The notes under the pieces: model-generated
Database searches by the model: none
What the model saw: the letters and a program-made list of their open reading frames with translations, nothing else
Told to the model about the DNA's origin: nothing
Part shown: one piece after another, positions 46,684 through 56,925 of the stretch
How the letters are laid out: each line of letters opens with the position of its first letter
Position numbering within the stretch: the stretch's first letter is position 1
Translations under genes and position numbers: made by a program
Source of the DNA: Diphasiastrum complanatum
Lineage: Eukaryota > Streptophyta > Lycopodiopsida > Lycopodiales > Lycopodiaceae
Reading direction: 5' to 3'
NCBI GenBank assembly: GCA_029204225.1
Contig: CM055097.1
Span: 13,500,721 to 13,564,720 of the forward strand
DNA: 64,000 nucleotides

Positions 46684-47366
46684 AAAACTCAATTCTCTAG
46701 TATACTGGGGCTATATCAAGGTATGAATTTTTTCCTTCAACAACGCTATATGAGTCCTCAAATTAAAAAAGGACCCTAATTCCAAGGATTATATGAAGAA
46801 TAACTTTGAGGCATAGTCGATGTCAGTTGATGCACGAATGCCTTGCGTTGATGACCACCCTCACACCCATGTTTTGGCATCTTTTTAAAATATGCTCAAG
46901 AATAGTTTTGGAAAGCATTTGACTTCTTGTAGTAGGAGGTTCATTGAATAGACTTTAAGATTTCCTAGATATTTACTTGAACGAGGAAATTTGCATGCTT
47001 CAACCAAAGGGAGACATCAAAACTGGACAATAAACAAAAGTTTGCATATTACTTGAACCTCTTTACAACCTTGAGCAATTTCTCAAAGTCTAAATATGCA
47101 CAAATATTAGCATATATGTATGTTTATAACAAGCACCAACAAGATTTTTTCATGATATTAGCTTCTTAAATGCATCTGCGATGCTTTTGCCATTCTTTGA
47201 TTAGTGTAACACAATGCACATGCATATGATTCCGTTTCTTCTTCTCATTCTCTGTCAATGCAATGATGTTGTCATTGTTCATCACCATTTTTCAAATATC
47301 TTCGTCAGCTAGGACTGATTCTGGATCTGTCAAGGTTAGACTTGCCATCTAGAAGTCTATGAGAAC

Positions 47367-50033
47367 TCATACTTGTATAGTACTCTTCCGCTGTAAATGG
47401 GTGATACGTTGATGTTCTACAGTAGGACTGATTCTGAATCTGTCAAGGTTAGACTTGCCATCTAGAAGTCCATGAGAAGTCATACTTGTATAGTACTCTT
47501 CCGCTGTAAATGGGTGATACGGTGATGTTCGCTGCTGCTGTGAGACAAGTTCTGGTACTGGTCCCACTATAAATTCTGGATGAGTTACCTTTATAAAGGC
47601 GACTGATGAGCGACATTTGTTGTTGTTTTTTACCACCCTATGGACTACACTCGGAAAAAGATCATTGCTCATCACCTACAAAGCACAAACAGGTAGATCT
47701 AACATCAATTAACTAGCCAGGGTCTATTACAAAATGATATCATCTTTGCAACTTACAATTATGAAGGATCATGAGTATATAGTAGATAAATCTAACTACA
47801 TCATAGTATCGATCATTCACAGGTTTGTTACACATGACCAATCTCTCTGTGACCAAAATATAATATTGGGGTTAGTCATTTCTATGTTGACAAATTATAG
47901 TTGGTGAAAGTGATCAAGCTTAATTAACGAAATGATTATTTTGCTGCTCACAATGTTAGAGTCATTTCCTGTCTTTTTTTCATCAAGTTCGCCCTTCCTC
48001 GTTGCGAACGTTCGTGATCTCTCGTCTCTCTCTCTCTCTTACCTTGTGACATTAACGACGCTTCTGTCTACCCTTCTAGTTTCCTTCTACTATTTTGGTT
48101 TGTTGCCGCATATGATAGTCAATGAAGTTAACATGGATTAACTCAGGAATACGATGGAAATGAATGGTTGCACACTTGAACTTTCATGCCTCACCCCTTT
48201 GATTGAGAGTTTGAGCATTGTGATATTTATGATTTTGAGGTCTGCACTTGGCCCCTAGCACCAGCGTGTATGGTATCAAACATAATTAACATGGATCAAC
48301 AGCATTCAAGTGCAAAACACATGAAAGTTGGTGAGTAATTAAGAAAGTTGTCATATATAGTCAAGGCAGACCTGCAGCATATCTCCCACGTTCACAACAA
48401 AGAAACCCAGCCGCGGTTTTATGGCAATCCATTTCTCATCCTTTCGAATCTGCAATCCAGCCACGCTGCTCTGATGCAGAATCGTCAGAATCGAAGCATC
48501 GGAATGAGCTACCAAGCCTAGAGTTGGCGATGACTGAGAAGAAGCAGGATAAATATTCATACGCAATGCTGAAAAATTCGCATCGTTGGACAGATTACGC
48601 GTAAATTGCAGAGGATCCAGTCCTAGTCCCAAAGCTAAACTTTTTAAAAGCTGCAGGAGAACCGTGTCAACAGCTGCAATATACTTCTCAACCACAGAAC
48701 TGCAAATTCAAAAGACGTCAACAACACTCTTAGTGCTAGAAAAATGTGAACTTCAACCTCTTAACAAACGGGCCAGCATTCACTAAACACTGTCCAATGT
48801 CAACGAATATCTATTGTGGACTATTATCAAAGACTTTTTTCTTTATTATTTACAGAGTGAACTGAACATGGAACTGTCAATATCGACGTGGACAGTAAGC
48901 GCGAAATCATGCGCCACTTTTACCTAAGGAAGTAGATTAAAAGATAGATAGATAGAAGTGATTTATGAAATGACTAAAAGGTTGCTTAGAGAAAAAATAA
49001 TTGTGGAGAAAAAGGAAAGCCAAATCTCTTTATACATTCATATGGTTAATTTTCTACGAATATGTGATAAGACTTGTTCATCACACTCAGAGTTTTTCCT
49101 TCCAACTTCTATGTTGTGAATCTCTGATAGGAATAAGTTCTCTATCTGTTTTTTCATGCAGCAGGTTGCATGTGGGCGCCTCAATGACTTGTGTTGCAGC
49201 AAGGCTTTTGTGTGATCTCTATTGCTAATGCAGGTGACAAAGATTTGAATCGCATGAGTACAGGTGGAATAATTCTCAGTAGATTTTACTTGCTTGTGCT
49301 GGTGGCGACTATGCTATTTATGCCTCCCGCTGCCCAATCTCTTACACTCAGCGAACCCTACTGATAACGTCATGGGCAATATTAATCCGCACTAGAATAT
49401 TTGCTCTGCAAATTGAGGTTAACACTTATTAGTAGATGATCTATTAAGCTTCGGACATCTGAGTCGGAGATTAAAGATGGGCTACCTGAATGCCTCATTA
49501 CCCTCTGGCCAGAACTGAATTATCATGTCCGACCTATGCTGCGGGTTCAAAGGAAGCCGAAGAGCTTCGCTTAATTGCAGCATCTTACCATCTTCCCCTG
49601 ATGACTTGGTAAGGTAACCATGAAAGCTTCCTGCAGCAGGTTCAGCCCTGGTCTTGGCTTCAAGTGGAAGAGCAAATACATGGGATACCTGCTCCTCAAT
49701 TTCACTGAGCAGCTTGAGAGGCACACCAGAGTTAGCTACTTCAAAAAATCCCCACTCTTTGACCGCCATCACTAGCTTCTGCACTTCAGCTTTATCTGCG
49801 TGGCAGAGCAATCCTAGATCAACTAAAGGAAGCATCTCGGCGCCTTGTGTGAAAAACTGATCGTGGGCTACGAGCTGGGACGAGTCCATGTGACATGGAT
49901 GTTGTTGCTGAGCATGATGCGAGGGAGGTGGAGTGCGTCTGGGTGTGGATGGGCGGTGGTGACTAAGAAGAAACGATGAGGAGGCATGGGAATTATAGAG
50001 CGCATCATCATGTGCTGGTACATTGGGCGCCAT
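47367..50033 (-). CDS. 2-oxoglutarate/Fe(II)-dependent dioxygenase (right copy)
   Basis: Mirror image of the left gene. Exons on the minus strand: 50,033-49,486 (likely ATG at 49,889), 48,699-48,372 and 47,675-47,367. The encoded protein appears identical to the left copy: the exon 2 difference seen near 48,411 (CCG for CCA) is silent. Fe ligands His-x-Asp and His, and the Arg-x-Ser 2-oxoglutarate clamp, are kept, as are splice sites and the 113-bp exon 3 duplication. The two genes are convergent: their 3' ends face the spacer 4.4 kb apart. Whether both are transcribed cannot be seen; convergent palindromic copies could give read-through hairpin RNA. Confidence 0.85.
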
Positions 50034-50602
50034 AGCTAGCTCAGCTGGTACAGTGAGAGAAGAGACACACCACTTGAGGTAATCTCGGAGAGAGCAACAA
50101 CTTTAGGCATTATTTATGTAAAGGGGTGAGGCCTTAAGCTCATATGCATTAAGTTGTCGCCTTCCCAAAAATCATTAGTTTGAGATTTAGGCTCGTGTTC
50201 ATAGAGATGATAAGTATCTTATGAGATCTTTTAGAAATAGTAAGTCTAAGATTTACGCTTTTCTTGGCTTTTCTAAAATTAATGCATATGGTGGTGAGTA
50301 GCTTATGCAATTTTTTTAAAACAAAATCGTGCAACCTTACAAAACATAAGGTATTTATTATTCCATGTATGTTTTTAATATTATTTTTGTCGGGTATACA
50401 ATTATGCTTACATGAAAATGTTTGTATGCAAAAGATGGATGGCCCACAGATGTGGGTTTTTGGCCAGATAGAAAAACACTTACTATTTTTGTATGTTGTT
50501 GAATAGAAAACATCGTAAAATCAATGACCTTAAACATATGTTGTGTTGTTCGCTACCGCCTTTGCTATTTTTTAGACCGATCTGCTTCTTCGTTCGACGG
50601 CC

Positions 50603-50625
50603 TCTCTCTCTCTCTCTCTCTCTCT
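50603..50625. repeat. (CT)n microsatellite, short
   Basis: About 11 CT units; mirror of 39,615-39,685. Confidence 0.95.
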
Positions 50626-51540
50626 AGCTGTACGAACTTAGTGGGCCTTTTTCTAAACATTCTTCGTGCCCATTGAATAGGCTTTGGCAAATTATGAAAT
50701 ACGTTTTTTACCTTAAAAGTTATCACCATGTTTTGGTAAACTTGGGAAAATCCATTCAATGTAATTCTCACCATATCCACAAATAGATAAGCACATCATT
50801 GATTGTTCTTAATCATTGAAATATCACAAGCTTCACATATAAACCTAAAACATGAGAAAATGCTCATATATGCTTATTTACATAACAACTGCATTAATTA
50901 GAAAGAAAGTTGTTTATGTACAACACACGTGGGTACGGTACGCGTCGGAATACAAGCCAGTAGGAGTAGAGAAGCCGTCAGGCGCATTGGTAGAGCACAT
51001 TAATCATTGCCATACCACCACCACTACCCTTCTTGAAGCACTAACGACACTCGCATTGATCCTCTAGCTGTGCATCAGCACTGGTACCAGAAGGTCTTTT
51101 TAGTACCTGATTTAGAGTAGTCGACCCTCTTTGTCAAAAAGTATCTCGACGTCAAGACAAGAGACGGCACAAGTTACCCAAAAAGCTCGACGATCCCCTC
51201 AAGCTAACACTGGCCAATGTCCTGGCCTTTCTGGACCCTCCACCAGAATGTTGAAAGGCGGTGCTCATGCCCCAAGCTCATTAAGGAATATCTCACAGCT
51301 TCGACGACCTTAAGGGCAGACCCAGCTTATCAACCCATGTGAGAAGGATTCATGAAGCATGTAACTATCATCTGTATCTTTCAAAAAAAAAAAACTATTT
51401 GAAGAAAATAAAATACAAGAATTTAGAAGTCCACAAAAAGCATTGAAAAACTCACTTTTATTTTCTTGTTTTTCACCCTTCGTTTCATTTTATCTTTCTT
51501 ATTTTTCTTTTATTTCCTCACTCACATTTCGCAAACAAAA
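50626..51540 (+). pseudogene. Unit R internal region, internally deleted (copy F)
   Basis: Plus strand. ATG at 50,852 opens the MRKCSYMLIYITT frame of unit R, but after LLEAL it jumps to TTLALIL and stops at 51,067: about 500 bp of the middle are missing relative to 38,666-39,385. The next part (51,070-51,340) has the FVKKYLD region in broken frame. At about 51,340 another deletion fuses it to the poly-A/MKHVTII region. It lies tandemly before the fuller copy D. Confidence 0.7.
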
Positions 51541-51765
51541 GTCCAAACTAGCACAATGCTTATAAAATCATCAAGTGAAAGTTTTAAATAGCCACATCGG
51601 TTTTAAAAAGGAAAAAATAAATAAAAAACCACAATAATATATACACTAACAACTCCATAAATAATGCTACTCACTTTGTGACAAGATACTCTAAGAACAA
51701 TGCAACAACAAATTACCAATGGAATTGTTGCACTTACTTCTTTCCTAGAAAAACACTTCCTATAA
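51541..51765. other. Short segment without homology seen elsewhere in the window
   Basis: AT-rich 225 bp between the two tandem unit R pieces of the right arm. Found in no other copy, so it is an insertion or an older segment lost elsewhere. Confidence 0.45.
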
Positions 51766-51881
51766 TTGTATGTTGTTGAATAAAAGACATCGTAAAATCA
51801 ATGACCTTAAACATCTGTTGTGTTGTTCGCTACAACCTTTGCTATTTTCTAGACCGATCTGCTTCTTCGTTCGACGACTTT

Positions 51882-51902
51882 ACACACACACACACACACA
51901 CA

Positions 51903-51964
<62 letters not shown>
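51882..51964. repeat. Compound (AC)n(TC)n microsatellite
   Basis: About 12 AC units followed by about 30 CT units. The AC part is unique to this copy of the unit R array. Confidence 0.97.
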
Positions 51965-51965
<1 letters not shown>

Positions 51966-52190
51966 GCTGTACGAACTTAGTGTGCCTTTCTCTAAACATT
52001 CTCCGTGCACATTGAAAAGACTTTGACAAATAATGAAATACGTTTTTTACCTTAAAGGTTATCACCATGTTTTGGTAAACTTGGGTAAATCCATTCAATG
52101 TAATTCTCAGCATATCCACAAATAGATAAGCACATTAATGATTGCTCCTTATCATTGAAATATCACAAGCTTCACATTTAAGCCAAAGAC

Positions 52191-53700
52191 ATGAGAAAAT
52201 GCTCATATATGCTTATTTACATAACAACTGCATTAATTAGAAAGAAAGTTGTTTACGTACAACACACGCGGGTACAGTACGCATCGAAATACAAGCCAGT
52301 AGGAGTAGAGAAGCCGTCAAACGCATTGGCAGATCACATTAAGCATTGCCATACCAACACCGCTACCCTTCCTGAAGCCCTCCGCCTCGCCTATAACGAG
52401 CTCCGGACACTCTATTATAACTTCCACCAATACCATCCTGCCACCCTCATTGTCTGCTATAATGAGGCCTTGGCACATTATAATGCCATTGTCCAAGATC
52501 CATCCATCCACCATCATTGCTCCTTCATTGAATCCACCTCCACCATCGACTACCAACAGCTCCAACTCACATTCCCTCATTTTGACCTCCAAACTGGCAG
52601 AGATCGCACCATCGACTAAGATCTCTAGTACGCCACACAAGCCAAAATTACCTCCTCCACCCTCCAAATTGATCCAAACAAGCCCAATCTCAAGATCACA
52701 TCTCCTCCTCTCGGCACTATACCGCCTCGTGCCATTTCACCACCTCGCATCATTTCGCCTCATGCCACCTCTCCACCACCTATCATTTCATCACCCCTCA
52801 AAATTGATCTTCCATCCACCTCTACCGTTCCTCCATGCACTGACGACACTCACATTGATCCTGCAGCTGTGCATCAGCACTGGTACCAGAAGGTCTTTTT
52901 AGTACTTGATTCAGAGCAGCCGACCCTCTTTGTCAAAAAGTATCCCGATGGCAAGACAAGAGGTGGCTACAAGTTACCCAAAAAGCTCGACGAGCCCCTC
53001 AAGCTGACACTGTCCAATGTCCTGGCCCTTCTGGATCCTCAAACATAATTGTGGAAGGTAGTGCTCATGCCCCAAGCTCATAAAAGAATATCTCACAGCT
53101 CCGACGACATTAAGGGCAGACCCAACTTATCAACCCATGCCCCGCAGATGATCATGGATGGCATTGAAGACTCCCAGGCTGAGCGTGGGAGGCTACAATT
53201 GGCCACTAATAAAGTTTGAACAAGGTTGGAAAACAATGGTCGACTTCACCAAGGCCCTCAACCGGTTCAAGACCGACGCGACTGATTCTCTAGATCCCAT
53301 TGTTCTGGAAGCCTACTATAACGTGGAGATGCTTCTGACAGCCGCTTAAGTGGATACCAGATGGGATTTATACTCTGGTGAGTTCTTCTTCAACCCCAAT
53401 AAAGCCTTCAAGACGACGACCATTGAGGATCAAAGCCCTTTATACTGAACCTACCATCGCTTATTGGCAACATTTTTCGTCAATATCGCGAGTTTGGAAC
53501 AGTGGTATACGATGAAATTCCTAAAAAATATGCACCCACCGTTCGGCCCAATCCAGTCGCAATCCACCACGTGCAGCTCATTGTAGTTCTGACTCATCCG
53601 CATGGTTGCTCAAATCCACCATCAGATCCGAGATGCCGAAGATACGAAGGGAAAACAACTTGAGAAGGCTTCATGAAGCATGTAACTATCATCTATAACT
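52191..53700 (+). pseudogene. Unit R internal ORF region (copy D, right arm)
   Basis: Plus strand, ATG at 52,191, open to TAA/TAG at 52,619 after TGRDRTID. In the same frame after the stop it continues through the Pro/Ile-rich stretch to VHQHWYQKVFLVLDSEQP, LFVKKYPDGKTRGGYKLPKK and LTLSNVLALLDP (to about 53,045). A second frame, 53,158-53,349, has IKFEQGWKTMVDF and LDPIVLEAYYNVEMLL. A third, to about 53,640, has IFRQYREFGT and HHVQLIVV. The order and frames are shared with copies A, B, C and E, so these are one or two decayed proteins of the element. No gag, RT or integrase motif is visible in it. Confidence 0.5.
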
Positions 53701-54039
53701 TTCAAAAAAAAAAACTATTTGAAGAAAATAAAAAACAAGAAAACGATGTCCACAAAAAGCATTGTAGGACTCACATTTATTTTTTTGTTTTTCACCCTTT
53801 GTTTCATTTTATCTTTTTTATTTTTCTTTTATTTCCTCACTCGCTCTCTCTGTTTCCACCCTCTAAAGTTAAATTTTGTTGCAATTTTTTTTCCTCACTT
53901 TTCATCGATTCTCATCCCCCTCTTGTCTATACCCCTTTGTCACCTTCCTTCGCCACGGTCTCACATTGCCATGCACGCCAACGCCAAAGACATACGCAGG
54001 TGCCAAGGGACTGTCACCAAATTCACAATAGTGGGGGCA

Positions 54040-54567
54040 TGTTAGAAGATTCTTCTAATGGATTCCAGCTACTAAAAGAGCATAACAAATATCAAGTGAC
54101 GGAGTCGAGCCGCCAAACTACGTTAAGGAGCATCGACAAATCACAGTCTCACAGATAGGGAGTTCCAGAATCCATATGTACCGGGAACACCAATGCCAGA
54201 GAAGTTGACAAGCTGCGGACCGGCCAATGAGCAAAAACAAAGCCCAACGCCTCACCAACACATTTTACGACGATAGAAATAAAATCATGGCCGAGTCGGC
54301 ATAAAGATTTAGATATACCTATAATGTAACGTCAGACACCTGTAGAAGGTGCATTGTACTTGTCAACCTATGGCACAAGAAGTAAAAGTAGATCTATGCT
54401 CGAATGGGCCCAAAATGAAAAATGACCCAAATAGTTTATAATGCAATTTGGTTTACAACTTCATATGAAGTCAAGTTCTTATGGCACATGGTTTTGGGTA
54501 CCAAAATCCCTAACCCTAGCTTTGTTTATAAAGAGGGATGTGACACCAATTTGTAATCACTTTTCCT

Positions 54568-54651
<84 letters not shown>

Positions 54652-54880
54652 CCTCCTACCATTCTTGCTTTTTGTGTGAAGTACTCCTATTTTCTTGTGT
54701 ATGATTGATTGTAGATGATGAATGATTGTTTGTTGTTGTTAGTCATGCTATCACATTCTTGAATGATCATTAGCACTTTTCTTCATCCAACTAATCCACA
54801 AAATCACACTCAAGCAAAATAGGTGTTAGTAAATCGCCTTTGGAAGAGATCATTAGGATCCATTAGGTAGGTTTCCTTTC
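54040..54880 (+). mobile_element. Unit R LTR-like segment (copy D)
   Basis: Starts TGTTAGAAGATTC directly after the purine tract ATAGTGGGGGCA, the layout of a polypurine tract and LTR. Contains TATAAA at 54,527-54,532 with a leader-like GA array downstream (54,570-54,649). The LTR end was not resolved, and no second LTR of the same copy was found upstream, so autonomous element structure is unproven. Confidence 0.55.
54570..54649. repeat. (GA)n microsatellite
   Basis: About 40 GA units; mirror of 36,954-37,042. Confidence 0.98.
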
Positions 54881-55438
54881 CATTGTTCACCTCCCTTGAG
54901 AAGATCAACCTCAAGAGGAGAAGATCTAGAGCCATTGATGCCTAGATAAGTGAAAAACCAAGATCCAAGAAGAGTATCAACCCAACCCAAAAACGTAACT
55001 GGATGCACGGCTCCTTCTGTTCAAATAACCTCCTCTTGAGAGATTTTGAATATCCTTGCAAGATTGTCGCTTTTGTTTGTAGTTTTTAGACTTCTTTGTC
55101 AATAGTTCCACATCTATATTCCTCGAATGAATAGAATGCAATATTACTTGCATCTATTCAGATTCTATTCTAATATTGGAAATAACTTTTTCTAATGATT
55201 CATGATTTTTTTAAATCAAATTCTGTATTACATTCTCTCTCTCATGACTGGTAAGAGGACATACACCTGATTTCAGTACTCTCCAAGAACTAAATTCTCT
55301 GCATTGGAAATGTGTTTCCATAAATTTGTATTCACAATATCCCAAGGATTAGAGGAGTTCTAAATCCAAAACAGACCCTCTTTAAAGATTATTTATATAT
55401 ATTTTTCTCAATTTTTTCTTACATATTGACCAATCAAA
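54881..55438 (+). repeat. Unit R, X segment (copy D, truncated)
   Basis: Mirror of 36,205-36,750. Ends where the 2-ODD exon 3 remnant begins at about 55,439. Confidence 0.65.
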
Positions 55439-56170
55439 ACCTTTATAAAGGTGATTGATGAGCGACACTTGTTGTTGTTTTTTACCACCCTATTGACTAC
55501 ACTCGGAAAAAGATCCTTACTCGTCACCTCCAAAGCACAAACAAGTAGATATAACATCAATTAACTAGCTAGGGTCTACTACAAAATGATTTCATCATTT
55601 GCTGGTACATTGGGCACCATAGCTAGCTCAGCTGGTACAGTGAGAGAAGAGACACACCATTTGAGGAAATCTGAGAGAGAGCAACAACTTTAGGCATTAT
55701 TTATGTAAAGGGGTGAGTCCTTAAGCTCATATGCAATAAGTTGTCGCCTTTCCAAAAATCATTAGTTTGAGATTTAGGCTCGTGTTCATAGAGATGATAA
55801 GTATCTTTTGAGATCTTTTAGAAATAGTAAGTCTAAGATTAACGCTTTTGTTGGCTTTTCTAAAATTAATGCATATGGTGGTGAGTAGCTTATGCAATTT
55901 TTTTAAAATAAAATTGTGCAACCTTACAAAATATAAGGTATTCATTATTCCATGTATGTTTTTAATATTAGTTTTGTCACATATACGATTATGCTTTTGT
56001 ATGCAAAAGATGGATGGCCCCGATAGATGTGGGTTTTTGACCAAATAGAAAAACATTTACTATTTTTGTATGTTGTTGAATAGAAAACATCGTAAAATCA
56101 ATGCCCTTAAACATATGTTGTGTTGTTAGCTACCGCCTTTGCTAGTTTTAGACCGATCGGATTTTCTTGA
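55439..56170. pseudogene. Collapsed 2-ODD remnant plus flank (right arm, outer)
   Basis: Mirror of 35,470-36,203: exon 3 start (minus strand, near 55,530), joined through intron 2 to the exon 1 start at about 55,595. The same fusion point in both outer arms shows that the deletion came before the inverted duplication. A tRNA-like A-box motif (TAGCTCAGCTGGTA) lies at 55,624-55,637. Confidence 0.85.
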
Positions 56171-56599
56171 TTTTTGTCAAAAAGTTCGTCTTTTTCTTAT
56201 GGGAATTCTTTTTTCAAGAATAAAAGCATAATTTATAAAAAGAAAGTTTCAAATGTACGTTGAAGTGTTATCCATGCCTGAGTTGGTGAAGTCATTAGGC
56301 TTATATGTGGTGTCAATTGCTCTCATAACAACACATTGATTAGGGATAATACTTTTTTGATCTCTTGTCAAACTACATTTATTTGACATTTTCAGTCGAC
56401 CATGGGTCTTGTTTTTTGGACCGGTTGTTAGATCTCGTTAATTGAGCATCACCAATAAGTTTTTCAAATTAAGCTTTCACACTTAGAAATATTGGCCACC
56501 AAGTTCGATATTCTCGATATCTCAATATTATTCGTAAACGATAACAACTTGTATCTGAAGTACATGGCATAAGTTGTCACGTCAACTATGCTTAGCCAC
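56171..56599. other. Spacer between 2-ODD remnant and copia LTR
   Basis: Mirror of 35,043-35,470. No gene seen. Confidence 0.6.
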
Positions 56600-56869
56600 T
56601 TAGAATTTGCTTCAAACAGGAACACAGATCATGCTACACAGTGACATAGACAGAAAACACTCTCCAGAGCAAGCTCACATAGCAACTATGTTTCTCAAAA
56701 TGAAATTACATTGTACATATAGTTTTTCACTCAGGCAACCCATGCATGACCCAGGTTGCCGTTGATGGGACGAGTGTCCCGTCGACTTGCCTCGTGTTGA
56801 GGCCAATTGATCCTTATCAACTGATAGGACCCACACTACAGTAGCACAGTGATTCTACTTTAATTTTAA
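56600..56869 (-). mobile_element. 3' LTR of right-arm copia
   Basis: 270 bp, mirror of 34,773-35,042, ends TTAGAATT and TTTTAA on plus (one terminal base change). A 28-bp piece with the LTR start (ACTTTAATTCTAA) recurs at 61,645-61,671, where the 5' LTR should be. Confidence 0.65.
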
Positions 56870-56925
56870 CTCTCTTTCTTAAAGTAGAGTCTACCTTTTA
56901 TACAGTCATATACATAGCTTTATAG

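Larger units (their letters stand above)
45319..50602 (-). repeat. Palindrome core, right arm (5.28 kb)
   Basis: Inverted copy of 39,686-44,969 holding the second intact 2-ODD gene. The length matches the left arm to within a few bases. Bounded outside by a CT microsatellite (50,603-50,625) that is much shorter than its left partner. Confidence 0.9.

Noticed and set aside
50040-50110. True tRNA gene
   Set aside because: Only an A-box-like motif is present. There is no T-arm/B box (GGTTCGAATC-type), no cloverleaf and no 3' poly-T terminator in place.
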